Origin: Lentimicrobiaceae bacterium
Lineage (GTDB): Bacteria > Bacteroidota > Bacteroidia > Bacteroidales > F082
Length of the DNA stretch: 53,775 bases
Reading direction: 5' to 3'
Assembly: GCA_015061295.1 (NCBI GenBank)
Contig: SUWU01000017.1
Span: 1 to 53,775, forward strand
In this document: positions 36,074-47,000 of the stretch, piece by piece
How positions within the stretch are numbered: the stretch's first letter is position 1
Layout of the letters: the number at the start of each line of letters is the position of its first letter
Notes under the pieces: generated by a model
Told to the model about the DNA's origin: nothing
The model's input: only the letters and a program-made list of their open reading frames with translations
Databases searched by the model: none
Position numbers and translations under genes: made by a program

Positions 36074-36081
36074 TAAATTTG
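36074..36081 (+). promoter_or_regulatory. -7 box for alaS
   Basis: TAAATTTG followed by CAA, 41 bases upstream of the alaS ATG and back-to-back with the M23 promoter. Confidence 0.6.
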
Positions 36082-36122
36082 CAAAAAATTAAATCGTGTA
36101 AATATTTAACATTTTATATAGT

Positions 36123-38738
36123 ATGAAAGCAAGTGAAATTCGTAGCAGCTTCTTGAATTTTTTTGAATCAAAACAACATCTTATAGTGGCTTCGGCTCCT
36201 ATAGTGGTGAAAAATGACCCTACTTTGATGTTTACCAACGCAGGTATGAACCAGTTTAAAGATGTCTTCCTCGGCAACGCTCAATATAAATCTAACAGAG
36301 TAGCAGACATTCAGAAATGTCTTCGCGTATCAGGAAAACATAACGACCTTGAAGAAGTAGGTCGCGATACTTATCATCACACTATGTTCGAGATGATGGG
36401 TAACTGGTCGTTCGGCGATTATTTCAAAAAGGAAGCTATAGCCTGGGCTTGGGAATTTCTTACTGAAGTATTGAAAATCGACAAGAATAAATTGTACGTC
36501 ACTGTCTTCGGCGGCGATGCTAAAGATAACTTAGAACCTGATAACGAAGCCTTTGAATTTTGGAAAGAACATATCGACGAGTCGAGAATTATCTATGGTA
36601 GCAAGAAAGATAACTTCTGGGAAATGGGCGACCAAGGTCCTTGCGGTCCATGTTCTGAAATACATATCGACATCCGCGATGAAGAACAACGTAAGCTCGT
36701 CGATGGTAAAGAACTCGTAAACAAAGATAATCCTGAAGTTATCGAGATATGGAACCTTGTGTTTATGCAGTTTAACCGTATGGCTAACGGTAGCCTCGTG
36801 AACCTCGCTGCGAAACATATCGACACCGGAATGGGATTTGAACGTCTCGTCCGCGTCATTCAAAACAAGAAATCAAATTATGATACCGACGTCTTCACTC
36901 CTTTAATCAACAAAGTGGCTGAACTTTCTGGTAAAGAATACGGCAAAGAAGAAATGGTTGATATTGCAATGCGTGTCATCGCCGACCATTTACGCGCTGT
37001 GAGTTTCGCTGTCGCCGACGGTCAGCTTCCTTCTAACAACGGAGCTGGTTATGTGATACGCCGTGTCTTACGTCGCGCTGTACGTTACGGCTACACATTC
37101 TTAGGTTTCACAGAGCCTTTCGTTTACAGAATCTTACCTGTCTTGGTACAAGAGATGGGCGAGCAATATCCAGAGTTGAAATCGCAACAAGAATTGGTTT
37201 CTAAGGTCATCAAAGAAGAAGAAGCTTCATTCTTGAGAACTTTGTCGCAAGGCATCAGACGTTTCGAGTCTTATATCGAACAAAATCCTGAAGCTAAAGT
37301 CATCGACGGCGCTTTCGCATTTGAACTCTTCGACACTTACGGTTTCCCTGTCGATTTGACAAACCTCATGGCAGAAGAGAAGAATCTTACTGTTGATATG
37401 GAAGGTTTTAAAAAGAATCTTGAAGAACAGAAAAACCGTTCCCGTAAGGCCGCTGAGAAATCGTCAGGCGACTGGGTCGTCGTTGTTGAAGATGACAAGG
37501 CAACAGAGTTTAAAGGTTATAACGAACTGACGACTACATCGAAAATTATGCGTTATAGAGAAGTCGTCGCTAAGAACAAGAAACATTATGAAATCGTTCT
37601 CGACGCTACTCCTTTCTATGCTGAGATGGGAGGTCAGGTCGGTGATACAGGTACTTTGACATCAGAAGACGAAGTGTTAAAAGTTCTTAACACTGTCAAA
37701 GAAAACGATTTGATTATTCATATCACCGATAATATTCCTACAAATCCTGAGGCTGAGTTTACAGCTGTTGTCGATGTGAAGAGAAGAAAGAAGATAGAAG
37801 CGAACCATACAACAACTCACTTGATGCACGCTGCTTTGCGTCAGGTACTCGGCAATCACGTCGAACAAAAAGGTTCTTTGGTAAATGACGAGAGACTACG
37901 TTTCGACTTCAGCCATTTCTCAAAGATGACAGACGAAGAGATTAAGGAAGTTGAGCGCATCGTTAATGAGAAGATCAGAGAAGATATTTTGAACAACACA
38001 TACGAAAACGTTCCTATCGAAGAAGCTAAGAACATGGGAGCTATGGCTTTGTTTGGAGAGAAATACGGCGACCATGTAAGAGTCGTTGCCTTCGACAAAG
38101 ATTATTCTGTTGAGCTTTGTGGCGGTACACACATCGCATCGACAGGTCGCATCGGAGCTTTCAAGATCTTATCAGAAGGCGCTATCGCTGCCGGCGTACG
38201 TCGTATCGAAGCTGTCACAGGCGAGGAAGTGATGAACTATTTGGATCATCAGATTGAACAAATCTCTAAGATAAAAGAAATCGTCAAGACATCGGGCGAC
38301 TTGATTAAGGCGATAGAAAATCTCAACGCACAAAATCAGACCTTACAGAAGAAAGTAGAGCAGATGATGCACGACAAAGCCGTTGCTGAAGCACGTAGCA
38401 TCTACAACACCGCTGTCGATTATGAAGGACGTAAGTTGATTGTTGCGAGAGTTGAAGCCGATGTAAATCAGATGAGAACCATCGCTACCTCAGTCAAGGA
38501 GTTAGATGCAGAGGCTATTTTGATTATGGGCGGTATTTTTGAAGCTAAGCCAGCATTATGCGTGATGATACCACAGTCGTTAGTCGATGAACGTAAGTGG
38601 GACGCAGGCGCCATGATCAGAGAAGCTGCCAAAGAAATTCAGGGCGGCGGTGGTGGCCAGAAGACACTCGCTACAGCAGGTGGTAAGAACGTTGATGGTC
38701 TCGACAAAGCTCTTGAAATACTTAAAAAGAATTTTTGA
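36123..38738 (+). CDS. alaS: Alanine--tRNA ligase
   Basis: Class II synthetase that charges tRNA-Ala. The opening is typical (SSFLNFFESKQH, then PTLMFTNAGMNQFKD). The catalytic core runs to about residue 450. The editing domain carries the zinc ligands HTTTH (from about residue 562) and CGGTH (about 663-667), and the C-terminal coiled coil and DHHA1 region end in GGGGGQKTLATAGG. The length of 871 residues is normal. The gene is divergent from the M23 peptidase. Confidence 0.97.
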   Translation: MKASEIRSSFLNFFESKQHLIVASAPIVVKNDPTLMFTNAGMNQFKDVFLGNAQYKSNRVADIQKCLRVSGKHNDLEEVGRDTYHHTMFEMMGNWSFGDYFKKEAIAWAWEFLTEVLKIDKNKLYVTVFGGDAKDNLEPDNEAFEFWKEHIDESRIIYGSKKDNFWEMGDQGPCGPCSEIHIDIRDEEQRKLVDGKELVNKDNPEVIEIWNLVFMQFNRMANGSLVNLAAKHIDTGMGFERLVRVIQNKKSNYDTDVFTPLINKVAELSGKEYGKEEMVDIAMRVIADHLRAVSFAVADGQLPSNNGAGYVIRRVLRRAVRYGYTFLGFTEPFVYRILPVLVQEMGEQYPELKSQQELVSKVIKEEEASFLRTLSQGIRRFESYIEQNPEAKVIDGAFAFELFDTYGFPVDLTNLMAEEKNLTVDMEGFKKNLEEQKNRSRKAAEKSSGDWVVVVEDDKATEFKGYNELTTTSKIMRYREVVAKNKKHYEIVLDATPFYAEMGGQVGDTGTLTSEDEVLKVLNTVKENDLIIHITDNIPTNPEAEFTAVVDVKRRKKIEANHTTTHLMHAALRQVLGNHVEQKGSLVNDERLRFDFSHFSKMTDEEIKEVERIVNEKIREDILNNTYENVPIEEAKNMGAMALFGEKYGDHVRVVAFDKDYSVELCGGTHIASTGRIGAFKILSEGAIAAGVRRIEAVTGEEVMNYLDHQIEQISKIKEIVKTSGDLIKAIENLNAQNQTLQKKVEQMMHDKAVAEARSIYNTAVDYEGRKLIVARVEADVNQMRTIATSVKELDAEAILIMGGIFEAKPALCVMIPQSLVDERKWDAGAMIREAAKEIQGGGGGQKTLATAGGKNVDGLDKALEILKKNF

Positions 38739-38791
38739 CAAAAAAAATGTTTTGTTATAAGATTTTTTTTCTAAATTAGTGGTCGATTTTT

Positions 38792-38812
38792 TGGGGTCTT
38801 ATTTTGACCCCA
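38792..38812 (+). terminator. Hairpin between alaS and the lipoprotein gene
   Basis: TGGGGTC and GACCCCA form a perfect 7-bp GC-rich stem around loop TTATTTT. There is no clear T-tract after it, so it may be a terminator or a leader structure. Confidence 0.45.
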
Positions 38813-38866
38813 TATCGGTTTTATTCTGAGAGGAATTTAATTTTTTTGAGATTTTATTTTAATTTT

Positions 38867-39622
38867 ATGAAAAACAAGTATTTTATTTTATTGATAGGGC
38901 TACTTCTCGCAGTGACGACTTTTACGTCTTGCGTTAAAGATGTAGAGAATGAAGAGGATGCTTTGGTGTTTTTAGGAGCGGAGTCGTATTTCAAATTCTA
39001 TGATGAAGTGGTGCCAGCTGAACTCGATACGGTATTCAATAATTACATCAGTGAAAACAATAGATATGATTATCTGAATCTCTATAACGTATCGTTCATC
39101 GCTACCAAGATGGAAGGTAACTACGAGTTTAAGAGAAATCCTGTTGAAGGCATAGAGTTTGACGATCCTTTTAGTAGAGCTTCGCAGATTGCCTCAGCAG
39201 CTGATGTGAGACTGTCGGGACAAAACAATTGTATAATATCGATGGATATATTCTATGATACCATCGTTGACACAGAGACTCCTGATAATATAAGATATAG
39301 AAATTATGAGAGCATTGTCGCTGATACTTTATACGTAGTTGGTGAGGTAGGCAATACAGGACGTTTCTTAATGTATGGCTATGCAGACAGTAAAATAGAA
39401 AGAGGTTATGTCGATGACAATGGTGATTTTGATATGGGATTTACATATCAGAAATACGAGTATAAGTCGGTAATCATTATGGTAGGAGATAAGGTAGAAG
39501 ATGGAATAAGAGAGATGTTGTATTTTGAGTATATCACCGATGTTACCGAAAGCACAATAGGCAATTATCCTGTTGTAGGTGATATCCGAGCATTTAGTGA
39601 TGTCTTATCCAGTTTTAATTGA
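38867..39622 (+). CDS. Lipoprotein of unknown function
   Basis: A 252-residue protein starting MKNKYFILLIGLLLAV with lipobox FTSC (Cys22). The open frame extends upstream to 38804, but only the start at 38867 places the signal peptide at the N-terminus. The mature part is acidic and probably mostly beta structure (ADTLYVVGEVGNTGRFLMYG, YKSVIIMVGDKVEDG). I recognise no domain. It is followed 72 bases later by an outer-membrane barrel gene, and both leaders carry the same GATTTTATTTTAA stretch. A joint role is possible but unproven. Confidence 0.8.
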   Translation: MKNKYFILLIGLLLAVTTFTSCVKDVENEEDALVFLGAESYFKFYDEVVPAELDTVFNNYISENNRYDYLNLYNVSFIATKMEGNYEFKRNPVEGIEFDDPFSRASQIASAADVRLSGQNNCIISMDIFYDTIVDTETPDNIRYRNYESIVADTLYVVGEVGNTGRFLMYGYADSKIERGYVDDNGDFDMGFTYQKYEYKSVIIMVGDKVEDGIREMLYFEYITDVTESTIGNYPVVGDIRAFSDVLSSFN

Positions 39623-39638
39623 CATGTCAGTTTTAGCT

Positions 39639-39683
39639 GATTTTATTTGAAAGATTTTATTTATTTAATAGATTTTATTTTAA
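39639..39683 (+). repeat. GATTTTATTT repeats in the leader of the outer-membrane barrel gene
   Basis: GATTTTATTT occurs three times in 45 bases. The third copy, GATTTTATTTTAA, also appears in the leader of the preceding lipoprotein gene at about 38850. Confidence 0.55.
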
Positions 39684-39694
39684 CATTTTTTTTG

Positions 39695-40489
39695 ATGAAG
39701 AAGAATATTTTATTTTTGATTTTGATGTTCTTTTATTTTGGATTGTCGGCACAAGAGCGTGCAGTCTTAAATATGTTTGATGTCAAGAAAGATCCTGTTA
39801 TGTATGGTCTTAAGGCTGGTGTCACGTTTCCGAGGATGGCATATTCTCTTGAAGATTATAGTGAGATAGATCAGATGTTTATGATGCGTCCTGCATTTGG
39901 CGCCTTTGTTGACATCCCGTTAAATCCATATCTCTCTGTAGCGCCTGAGTTGATGTATATCTCACGCGGTGTGAACCATGAAGAGTTCATCTTCAGAAAT
40001 AGATATGATGCACGCTACGTCTTAAAGTCAAATTATATAGATCTGAGAGTACCTTTCATCTATAAGTTTAATGTGTTGAAAAACTTTCAACCTTATGTAT
40101 TTGCAGCTCCAGATTTCGGGCTTTGCATAGGAGGTATCGTGAATTATGATGCAGTAAATATAAGTGATAAAGATGATTATGCATCGTTTTATATTGACCA
40201 GAATCTTACTACAGTAGATATTTCGCAATTTGATGTCAGCGTGTTGGTAGGAGTGGGAGCACGTTATAAGATTAAGATGAAGAAGAAAGTGGCTGTGGTG
40301 AAGTTAGATGTGGGATATAACTTTGGTATTATAAATAATTTCGGAAAAACACCAGATTATATAACGAAAAATACAGGCAAACGCTGGAACAGACCTTTTG
40401 AATGTATGATTTCATTTGCAATGCCTATCAAGATCGACAGATTTAAACAATGTAACGACTTTGGTAGTAAGTACGATAGATGGTATTAA
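39695..40489 (+). CDS. PorT-family outer-membrane beta-barrel protein
   Basis: The start at 39695 places the signal peptide (MKKNILFLILMFFYFGLSAQ) at the N-terminus; the frame is open for 16 more codons upstream. The mature 240 residues show alternating strands typical of an 8-10 strand barrel: YGLKAGVTFPRMAYS, YLSVAPELMYISRGV, NYIDLRVPFIYKF, FQPYVFAAPDFGLCIGG, DVSVLVGVGARYKI. This is the broad PorT/OMP_b-brl_2 group; I would not call it the T9SS subunit PorT itself. It is followed by a strong terminator at 40559-40594. It lies next to a giant T9SS substrate gene, but on the other strand. Confidence 0.8.
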   Translation: MKKNILFLILMFFYFGLSAQERAVLNMFDVKKDPVMYGLKAGVTFPRMAYSLEDYSEIDQMFMMRPAFGAFVDIPLNPYLSVAPELMYISRGVNHEEFIFRNRYDARYVLKSNYIDLRVPFIYKFNVLKNFQPYVFAAPDFGLCIGGIVNYDAVNISDKDDYASFYIDQNLTTVDISQFDVSVLVGVGARYKIKMKKKVAVVKLDVGYNFGIINNFGKTPDYITKNTGKRWNRPFECMISFAMPIKIDRFKQCNDFGSKYDRWY

Positions 40490-40496
40490 GAAAGAC

Positions 40497-40524
40497 TATT
40501 GGCTATTAGTTATTGGCTGTTAGC
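40497..40524 (+). repeat. Heptamer repeat after the barrel gene
   Basis: Four 7-mers (TATTGGC, TATTAGT, TATTGGC, TGTTAGC) begin eight bases after the stop codon. They are related to the larger array at 40594-40649 on the far side of the terminator. Confidence 0.75.
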
Positions 40525-40558
40525 ATCTATAACTTCTCCAAAAATCAATAACAAAAAG

Positions 40559-40594
40559 ACAGGTAATGGGTATAAACTCGTTACCTGTTTTTTT
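40559..40594 (+). terminator. Rho-independent terminator after the barrel gene
   Basis: ACAGGTAATGGG (40559-40570) pairs with CTCGTTACCTGT (40577-40588), a 12-bp stem with two G-T pairs, followed by a run of T. Confidence 0.85.
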
Positions 40595-40649
40595 ATTGGC
40601 TGTTGGCTATTGGCTGTTAGCTATTAGCTGTTGGCTATTAGCTGTTAGC
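40594..40649. repeat. Heptamer array (TATTGGC/TGTTAGC type, 8 units)
   Basis: Eight consecutive 7-mers alternate between TATTGGC/TATTAGC and TGTTGGC/TGTTAGC, then grade into AT-rich TATTAAC-type units up to about 40701. No gene is seen in the spacer 40490-40841. Confidence 0.85.
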
Positions 40650-40758
40650 TTTGGCTATTAGCTATTAATTATTAACTATCAACTATTAACTATTAACTCT
40701 TTCCTCTTTTATCCTTTCCTTTTTCTTCGCTCTCTTTCCTCAGAAATAATTCTACAAA

Positions 40759-40797
40759 AAAGACGACCGAACATTATGTCAATGTCCGGTCGTCTTT
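40759..40797 (-). terminator. Terminator of the giant adhesin gene
   Basis: AAAGACGACCG (40759-40769) and CGGTCGTCTTT (40787-40797) form an 11-bp stem. Read on the minus strand, it is followed by a T-run, as expected for a rho-independent terminator of the giant gene. Confidence 0.85.
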
Positions 40798-40809
40798 GGA
40801 GTGGTAAGG

Positions 40810-40834
40810 AGAGCCTCCTTGCAACGGAGGCTCT
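40810..40834 (-). terminator. Second hairpin just after the giant gene's stop codon
   Basis: AGAGCCTCC and GGAGGCTCT form a perfect 9-bp stem with loop TTGCAAC, eight bases beyond the stop codon. It may act with the next hairpin as a double terminator or mRNA-end stabiliser. Confidence 0.6.
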
Positions 40835-40841
40835 ATCGTTA

Positions 40842-41075
40842 TCATTCTACTACTAACCTCATGATACCTGTTGTACCATCACTTAATGTGTATTTTACGA
40901 AGTAGAGTCCTCTGCTGAAATCATCAGTATTGACAACTACTACGTTGTTGGTGATCTCTTTCTCTCTATATACTATCACACTGAGAGCGTTGTATATCTC
41001 TATACTATTGAGATCTTTACCTTGGATAGTAACCTTGTCGTATGTTGGGTTAGGATACATGCTTATCTCATATGA
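40842..41075 (-). other. T9SS type A C-terminal sorting domain of the giant protein
   Basis: About the last 75 residues: SMYPNPTYDKVTI, then IEIYNALSVIVYREKEI, then SRGLYFVKYTLSDG and IMRLVVE. The three blocks match the usual type A domain and the smaller T9SS protein at 30686-32581. Confidence 0.9.
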
Positions 41076-44000
41076 TACATTTTCTTCTGCACCTAAGCCA
41101 CCGTTACCATCATGAGTGGTGAATGAAGGTCCATCAACGAAGCTGGTTTCTATGATGCCATCATCGCATAGAGACTTCACTTTCCAATAATACTCGGTAT
41201 TAGGTTCGAGGTTTTCTATGAGTAAGGTCTTATCCATAGTAGTGATGCTATGATCGGTGCATTCTGGTGTTGTACCGTAACGTACCTCACATTGTGCAGC
41301 GAAACTCGTCCATCTTACTATAGCCCATGTATTATCGACTCTGTCAACAATAAGGTCTTCAGCATTCTCACATGGTCTGTAACCTGGTGTGTAGATTATC
41401 ATCCATCGTGTTTCAACTTGACAAGGATCTGATGTGACGTTACATGAGATACGTGCTGCACCATTAGACTTGACATTGACGGTTATCGTTTCTCCGTCGC
41501 TAGCGAATGTCCATGCTTCACCATCACCTGCTATCATCTCTAACGACCAGTCGTAATCATAATCGCCATTACCACCGGTGACACTGCTGATGTCGAAGAT
41601 GTAGAAGTCGAAACCGAGACCTAAGTGTTGAACCATCTCACTATTGTTGCCGTTGGCAATCTCTGATACCTCGAGTTTCTTATACAAAGTGATGTCGTAT
41701 TCAACTTTCATTAACGTGATGATATTGCCATTTTCATCAAGTTCAATAGCGACATCACCATTACCTTTGTAATGAGCTACATTCTGTTCTTCATCAGGGA
41801 ATGCAAATTCAATCCAATTGTTTTGTTCACATTGTGGCCAACCTTCATGTTCCCATACTCTATATACTCCGTTAGGATATGATTGACCGTCATCGCAGAT
41901 AGCCTCGTTGATGACATAGGCATCGCCATCTAAGTTTACAGTAACACTATAAGTATCGAAACAAGAAGCGTTATACTTATTTGTGACAGTTACTGTGAAC
42001 GTTTGTGGTGCTACCAAGTTCTTAGTTACTATAGTATTGCCGTTATGTTCATATACCATATTGGCAGGTTCCCAACTGAAGTTGAAGTTGCTATCGTCCG
42101 TATTTTCCATCGTAGCAGTAAGCGTGGCTTTCGTTCCAAAAGGTATAGTGTGCTCTGGTAAAGTGCTTACTATAGGTTCTACCAATATACTATTGATAAC
42201 AGGTGTTTCAAATACTTTTATTGTCTTCGAAACAGGTTCGCTTTCACAGCCATCAGCTGATGTTACGATGAGAGTAACTTCATAACCATCTTGGTTTGCA
42301 GCATTATATTTATATTCTACTGATGCAGTATTAGTTTCAACTGGTGTTTCACCATCGCCGAAGTCCCAAGTGTATGTCGCGCCATCAACTTCTTCAGCTG
42401 TGAATACCACTTCATCACCGAAACAGATTTCATCATTGTCGGCAGTGAATGAAGCTTCTGGGATAGCGTTGACTACGACTGTTGATGAAGTCTCGCTTAC
42501 ACAGCCTTCAGCTGATGTCACAGTGAGAGTGACATCATACTCACCAGCATCTTTGAATTGGTGAGATACTTCGAGACCAGAGCCAGTTTCACCATCACCA
42601 AAGTCCCAAGTGTATGTCGCGCCATCGACTTCTTCAGCCGTGAATGTCATTGTATTACCAAGACATATTTCATCATTGTCGGTAGTGAATGAAGCTATTG
42701 GCGTTGCGTTTACAGTAACATAGACGGTATCGCTGACGCTGTTGTATCCATCATATACTTCGCATACGAATTGGAACACCTTGCTGAGTTCATCAATCTT
42801 ACCAGGAGTGAATGTTGGATTAGATATTGTTGCGTCGTTGAGACCTTCTGCTGGAGTCCATGTGTAGGTGTATTGTCCTCCGAAGTCCTCGCTGCCACCC
42901 GATACGACAACGTTGAAAGTCGTAGATTCATTGTCGCAGATGACATCGTCATCGACAGCTATCGTTTTAATTACAAGTTCATCTCCAATAGTAACAATGA
43001 TATTATCTGAGTTGTGACAATGTTCATTTTCTTTATTTGTCACAGTCAATGTGAATGTTACATCTTCGGTTAATTTTATCGTAGATGTTGTGTGTGCATA
43101 AGGATCTTGAACTAATGCCTCAGGCTCCCAATGGAAATCGAAGTTGTCGTAATTTACATTATCACCAAGATTTGCAATCAACGGTATAGATGTGTTATGA
43201 ACTATAGTAGTGTCATTGCCAATGTTAACAATTGGTTTTACGTCATCGAATACCGTTATTGTTATTGGTGCCATAGCTGTGTTATATCCGTCATCAACGA
43301 TACAAATAAAGGTGTATTCTTTAGAAAGTTCATCAGTATCTTCTGGAACAAACAAAGTCTTGTATGATGTAGGAGCGTCTAATAAGTCAGCAGGAGTCCA
43401 ACTGTAGGTGTACTTGCCGCTACCACCAGTAGCCTCTGCGAGTAACTCGACAGGTGACGATTCACAGTTCTCATATTCACCATCAGCTATATAAATAGCA
43501 TCAGCAAATACATTTACATACAATGGATCACCATCGATCGTAACGACCTTTTCGTCAGAACTTGAACATTCACTGAAGAGTTTATTAGTTACAGTCAATG
43601 TGAAGATGGTGTCGTTGGTTAACTTGACAGATTTTGTTGACATCGCATTAGGATCTAATACTAAGTCGGCAGGTTCCCAACGGAAGATGAAATTGTCTGG
43701 GTTGACACCATCAGGTATTACTGCGTAGAGGTTGGCAGCTGTATTGTGATATATGGTGGTGTCATCACCAGCGTTAGCTTCTAAGTAGTCAAACACAGTG
43801 ACGTCGTTGAATACCATCTCACTTTCACAACCGTTTTCAGACACTATCATCAGACCGACGGTGTTGTCACCGATGTTGAAGCTGTGTGTCAAGATATTTT
43901 CATCAGATGAGAAGTCAGCGATGCTGTCATTGTCGAAGTCCCAATGATAAGTAGCGTTAGCGACTTCAGTAGCTGTGAGTGTTGTCTCGTTACCGAAGCA

Positions 44001-47000
44001 TACTGAGTCAGCGGTAAATTCAGCTACAGGGATGTCGAATACAGTGACGTCATTGAAGATCATCTCACTTTCACAACCGTATTCAGATACTATCATCAGA
44101 CCGACGGTATTGTCACCGATGTTGAAGCTGTGAGTCAAGATATTTTCATCAGATGAGAAGTCAGCGATACTATCATTGTCGAAGTCCCAATGATAAGTAG
44201 CGTTAGCGATTTCAGTAGCAGTAAGTGTTGTAGTGTTACCATAACATACTGAGTCAGCGGTAAATTCAGCTACAGGGATGTCGAATACAGTGACGTCGTT
44301 GAATATCATTTCGCTTTCGCAACCATTTTCAGAGACTACCATCAAACCGACGATGTTATCACCTACATTGAAGTCATGAGTTATGACATTATCTGTTGTT
44401 GTATAGTCGATGACGTTGTCATTGTCGAAGTCCCAATTATAAGTAGCGTTAGCGATTTCAGTAGCGGTAAGTGTTGTTGCATTACCATAACATACTGAGT
44501 TAGCGGAGAACTGAGCTGTTGGGATATTATAAACTGTCACGTAAGTTGTGTCAGCATCAGTTTCGTCATCGCTTGTCACAGTACATATCAACTCGAATGT
44601 CTGACTATCTACATCGATGTTGCCAGGGCTGAAGTAAGGCTTGTCAGAAGCAGGATTGCTGAAGTATTCAGCAGGAGTCCAGCTATAGACATAGTTGCCT
44701 GTTCCGTTATAAGCGTTAGCAGTCATTAAAGTCGAGTCGTTTTCACAAATTGCATCATCATCGGCTTTGACAGATGCTACGAGCGGACCACCTTCAACGT
44801 TTATCAATACAGTGTCGATAGAGAAGCAATCCTCGCTGTTCTTGTTGAAGACAGAGAGATAGAACTCAGTAGTCTTGTCAAGTTCGACAGTCTCAGTAGA
44901 GTAGGAGTCTGCATTTGTTACGAGTTCAGCAGGTTCCCAACGGAATATGAAGTCGTGGATATCAGCGTCAGTACCATCATTGCCAATGAGAGTAGCAGTC
45001 TGTTTGTAACCAATGGTCTGGTCGTTTCCAGCGAATGCCACAGGCATTTCATGAACGATGACATTTCTGTTTATAGAGTCGCTTTCACAACCGTATTCAG
45101 AGACAACGGTCAGAGCAACGATATGTTTACCAGCATTGAAGTCGTAAGTTATGACGTTGTCAGATGTCACAGCATCGTTGATACCATCATTGTCGAAGTC
45201 CCACATATAAGCCTTAGCACCGATAACCTCAGTAGCAGTGAGTGTTGTTGTGTTACCATAACATACTGAGTCAGCGGTAAACTCAGCAACAGGGATGTCA
45301 AACACAGTGACGTCATTGAAGATCATCTCACTTTCACAACCGTTTTCAGACACTATCATCAGACCGACGGTGTTGTCACCGATGTTGAAGCTATGTGTCA
45401 ATACGTTATCTGTCGTTGTATAGTCGATGACGTTGTCATTGTCGAAGTCCCAATGATAAGTAGCGTTAGCGACTTCAGTAGCTGTGAGTGTTGATTCAGT
45501 GCCATAACATACAGAGTCGGCGGTAAACTCAGCAACAGGGATGTCGAATACAGTGACGTTGTTGAATATTATTTCGCTTTCGCAACCATTTTCAGAGACT
45601 ACCATCAAACCGACGATATTATTACCGATGTTGAAGTCATGAGTTATGATATTAACATCGGAAGAGGAGTCAGCGATGCTGTCATTGTCGAAGTCCCAAT
45701 GATAAGTAGCGTTAGCGACTTCAGTAGCAGTAAGTGTTGTAGTGTTACCATAACATACTGAGTCAGCGGTAAATTCAGCTACAGGGATGTCGAATACAGT
45801 GACGTCGTTGAATATCATTTCGCTTTCGCAACCATTTTCAGAGACTACCATCAAACCGACGATGTTATCACCTACATTGAAGTCATGAGTTATGACATTA
45901 TCTGTTGTTGTATAGTCGATGACGTTGTCATTGTCGAAGTCCCAATTATAAGTAGCGTTAGCGATTTCAGTAGCGGTAAGTGTTGTTGCATTACCATAAC
46001 ATACTGAGTTAGCGGAGAACTGAGCTGTTGGGATATTATAAACTGTCACGTAAGTTGTGTCAGCATCAGTTTCGTCATCGCTTGTCACAGTACATATCAA
46101 CTCGAATGTCTGACTATCTACATCGATGTTGCCAGGGCTGAAGTAAGGCTTGTCAGAAGCAGGATTGCTGAAGTATTCAGCAGGAGTCCAGCTATAGACA
46201 TAGTTGCCTGTTCCGTTATAAGCGTTAGCAGTCATTAAAGTCGAGTCGTTTTCACAAATTGCATCATCATCGGCTTTGACAGATGCTACGAGCGGACCAC
46301 CTTCAACGTTTATCAATACAGTGTCGATAGAGAAGCAATCCTCGCTGTTCTTGTTGAAGACAGAGAGATAGAACTCAGTAGTCTTGTCAAGTTCGACAGT
46401 CTCAGTAGAGTAGGAGTCTGCATTTGTTACGAGTTCAGCAGGTTCCCAACGGAATATGAAGTCGTGGATATCAGCGTCAGTACCATCATTGCCAATGAGA
46501 GTAGCAGTCTGTTTGTAACCAATGGTCTGGTCGTTTCCAGCGAATGCCACAGGCATTTCATGAACGATGACATTTCTGTTTATAGAGTCGCTTTCACAAC
46601 CGTATTCAGAGACAACGGTCAGAGCAACGATATGTTTACCAGCATTGAAGTCGTAAGTTATGACGTTGTCAGATGTCACAGCATCGTTGATACCATCATT
46701 GTCGAAGTCCCACATATAAGCCTTAGCACCGATAACCTCAGTAGCAGTGAGTGTTGTTGTGTTACCATAACATACTGAGTCAGCGGTAAACTCAGCAACA
46801 GGGATGTCAAACACAGTGACGTCATTGAAGATCATCTCACTTTCACAACCGTTTTCAGACACTATCATCAGACCGACGGTGTTGTCACCGATGTTGAAGC
46901 TATGTGTCAATACGTTATCTGTCGTTGTATAGTCGATGACGTTGTCATTGTCGAAGTCCCAATGATAAGTAGCGTTAGCGACTTCAGTAGCTGTGAGTGT

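Noticed and set aside
39695..40489. Calling the barrel protein the T9SS component PorT
   Set aside because: Only the broad barrel family is recognisable; no other T9SS gene is nearby and diagnostic residues could not be confirmed.
44955..46778. Two identical 104-codon plus-strand frames (44955-45269 and 46464-46778)
   Set aside because: They are the antisense of the duplicated 1509-bp unit of the giant gene. Their identity follows from the duplication and gives no evidence for a gene.
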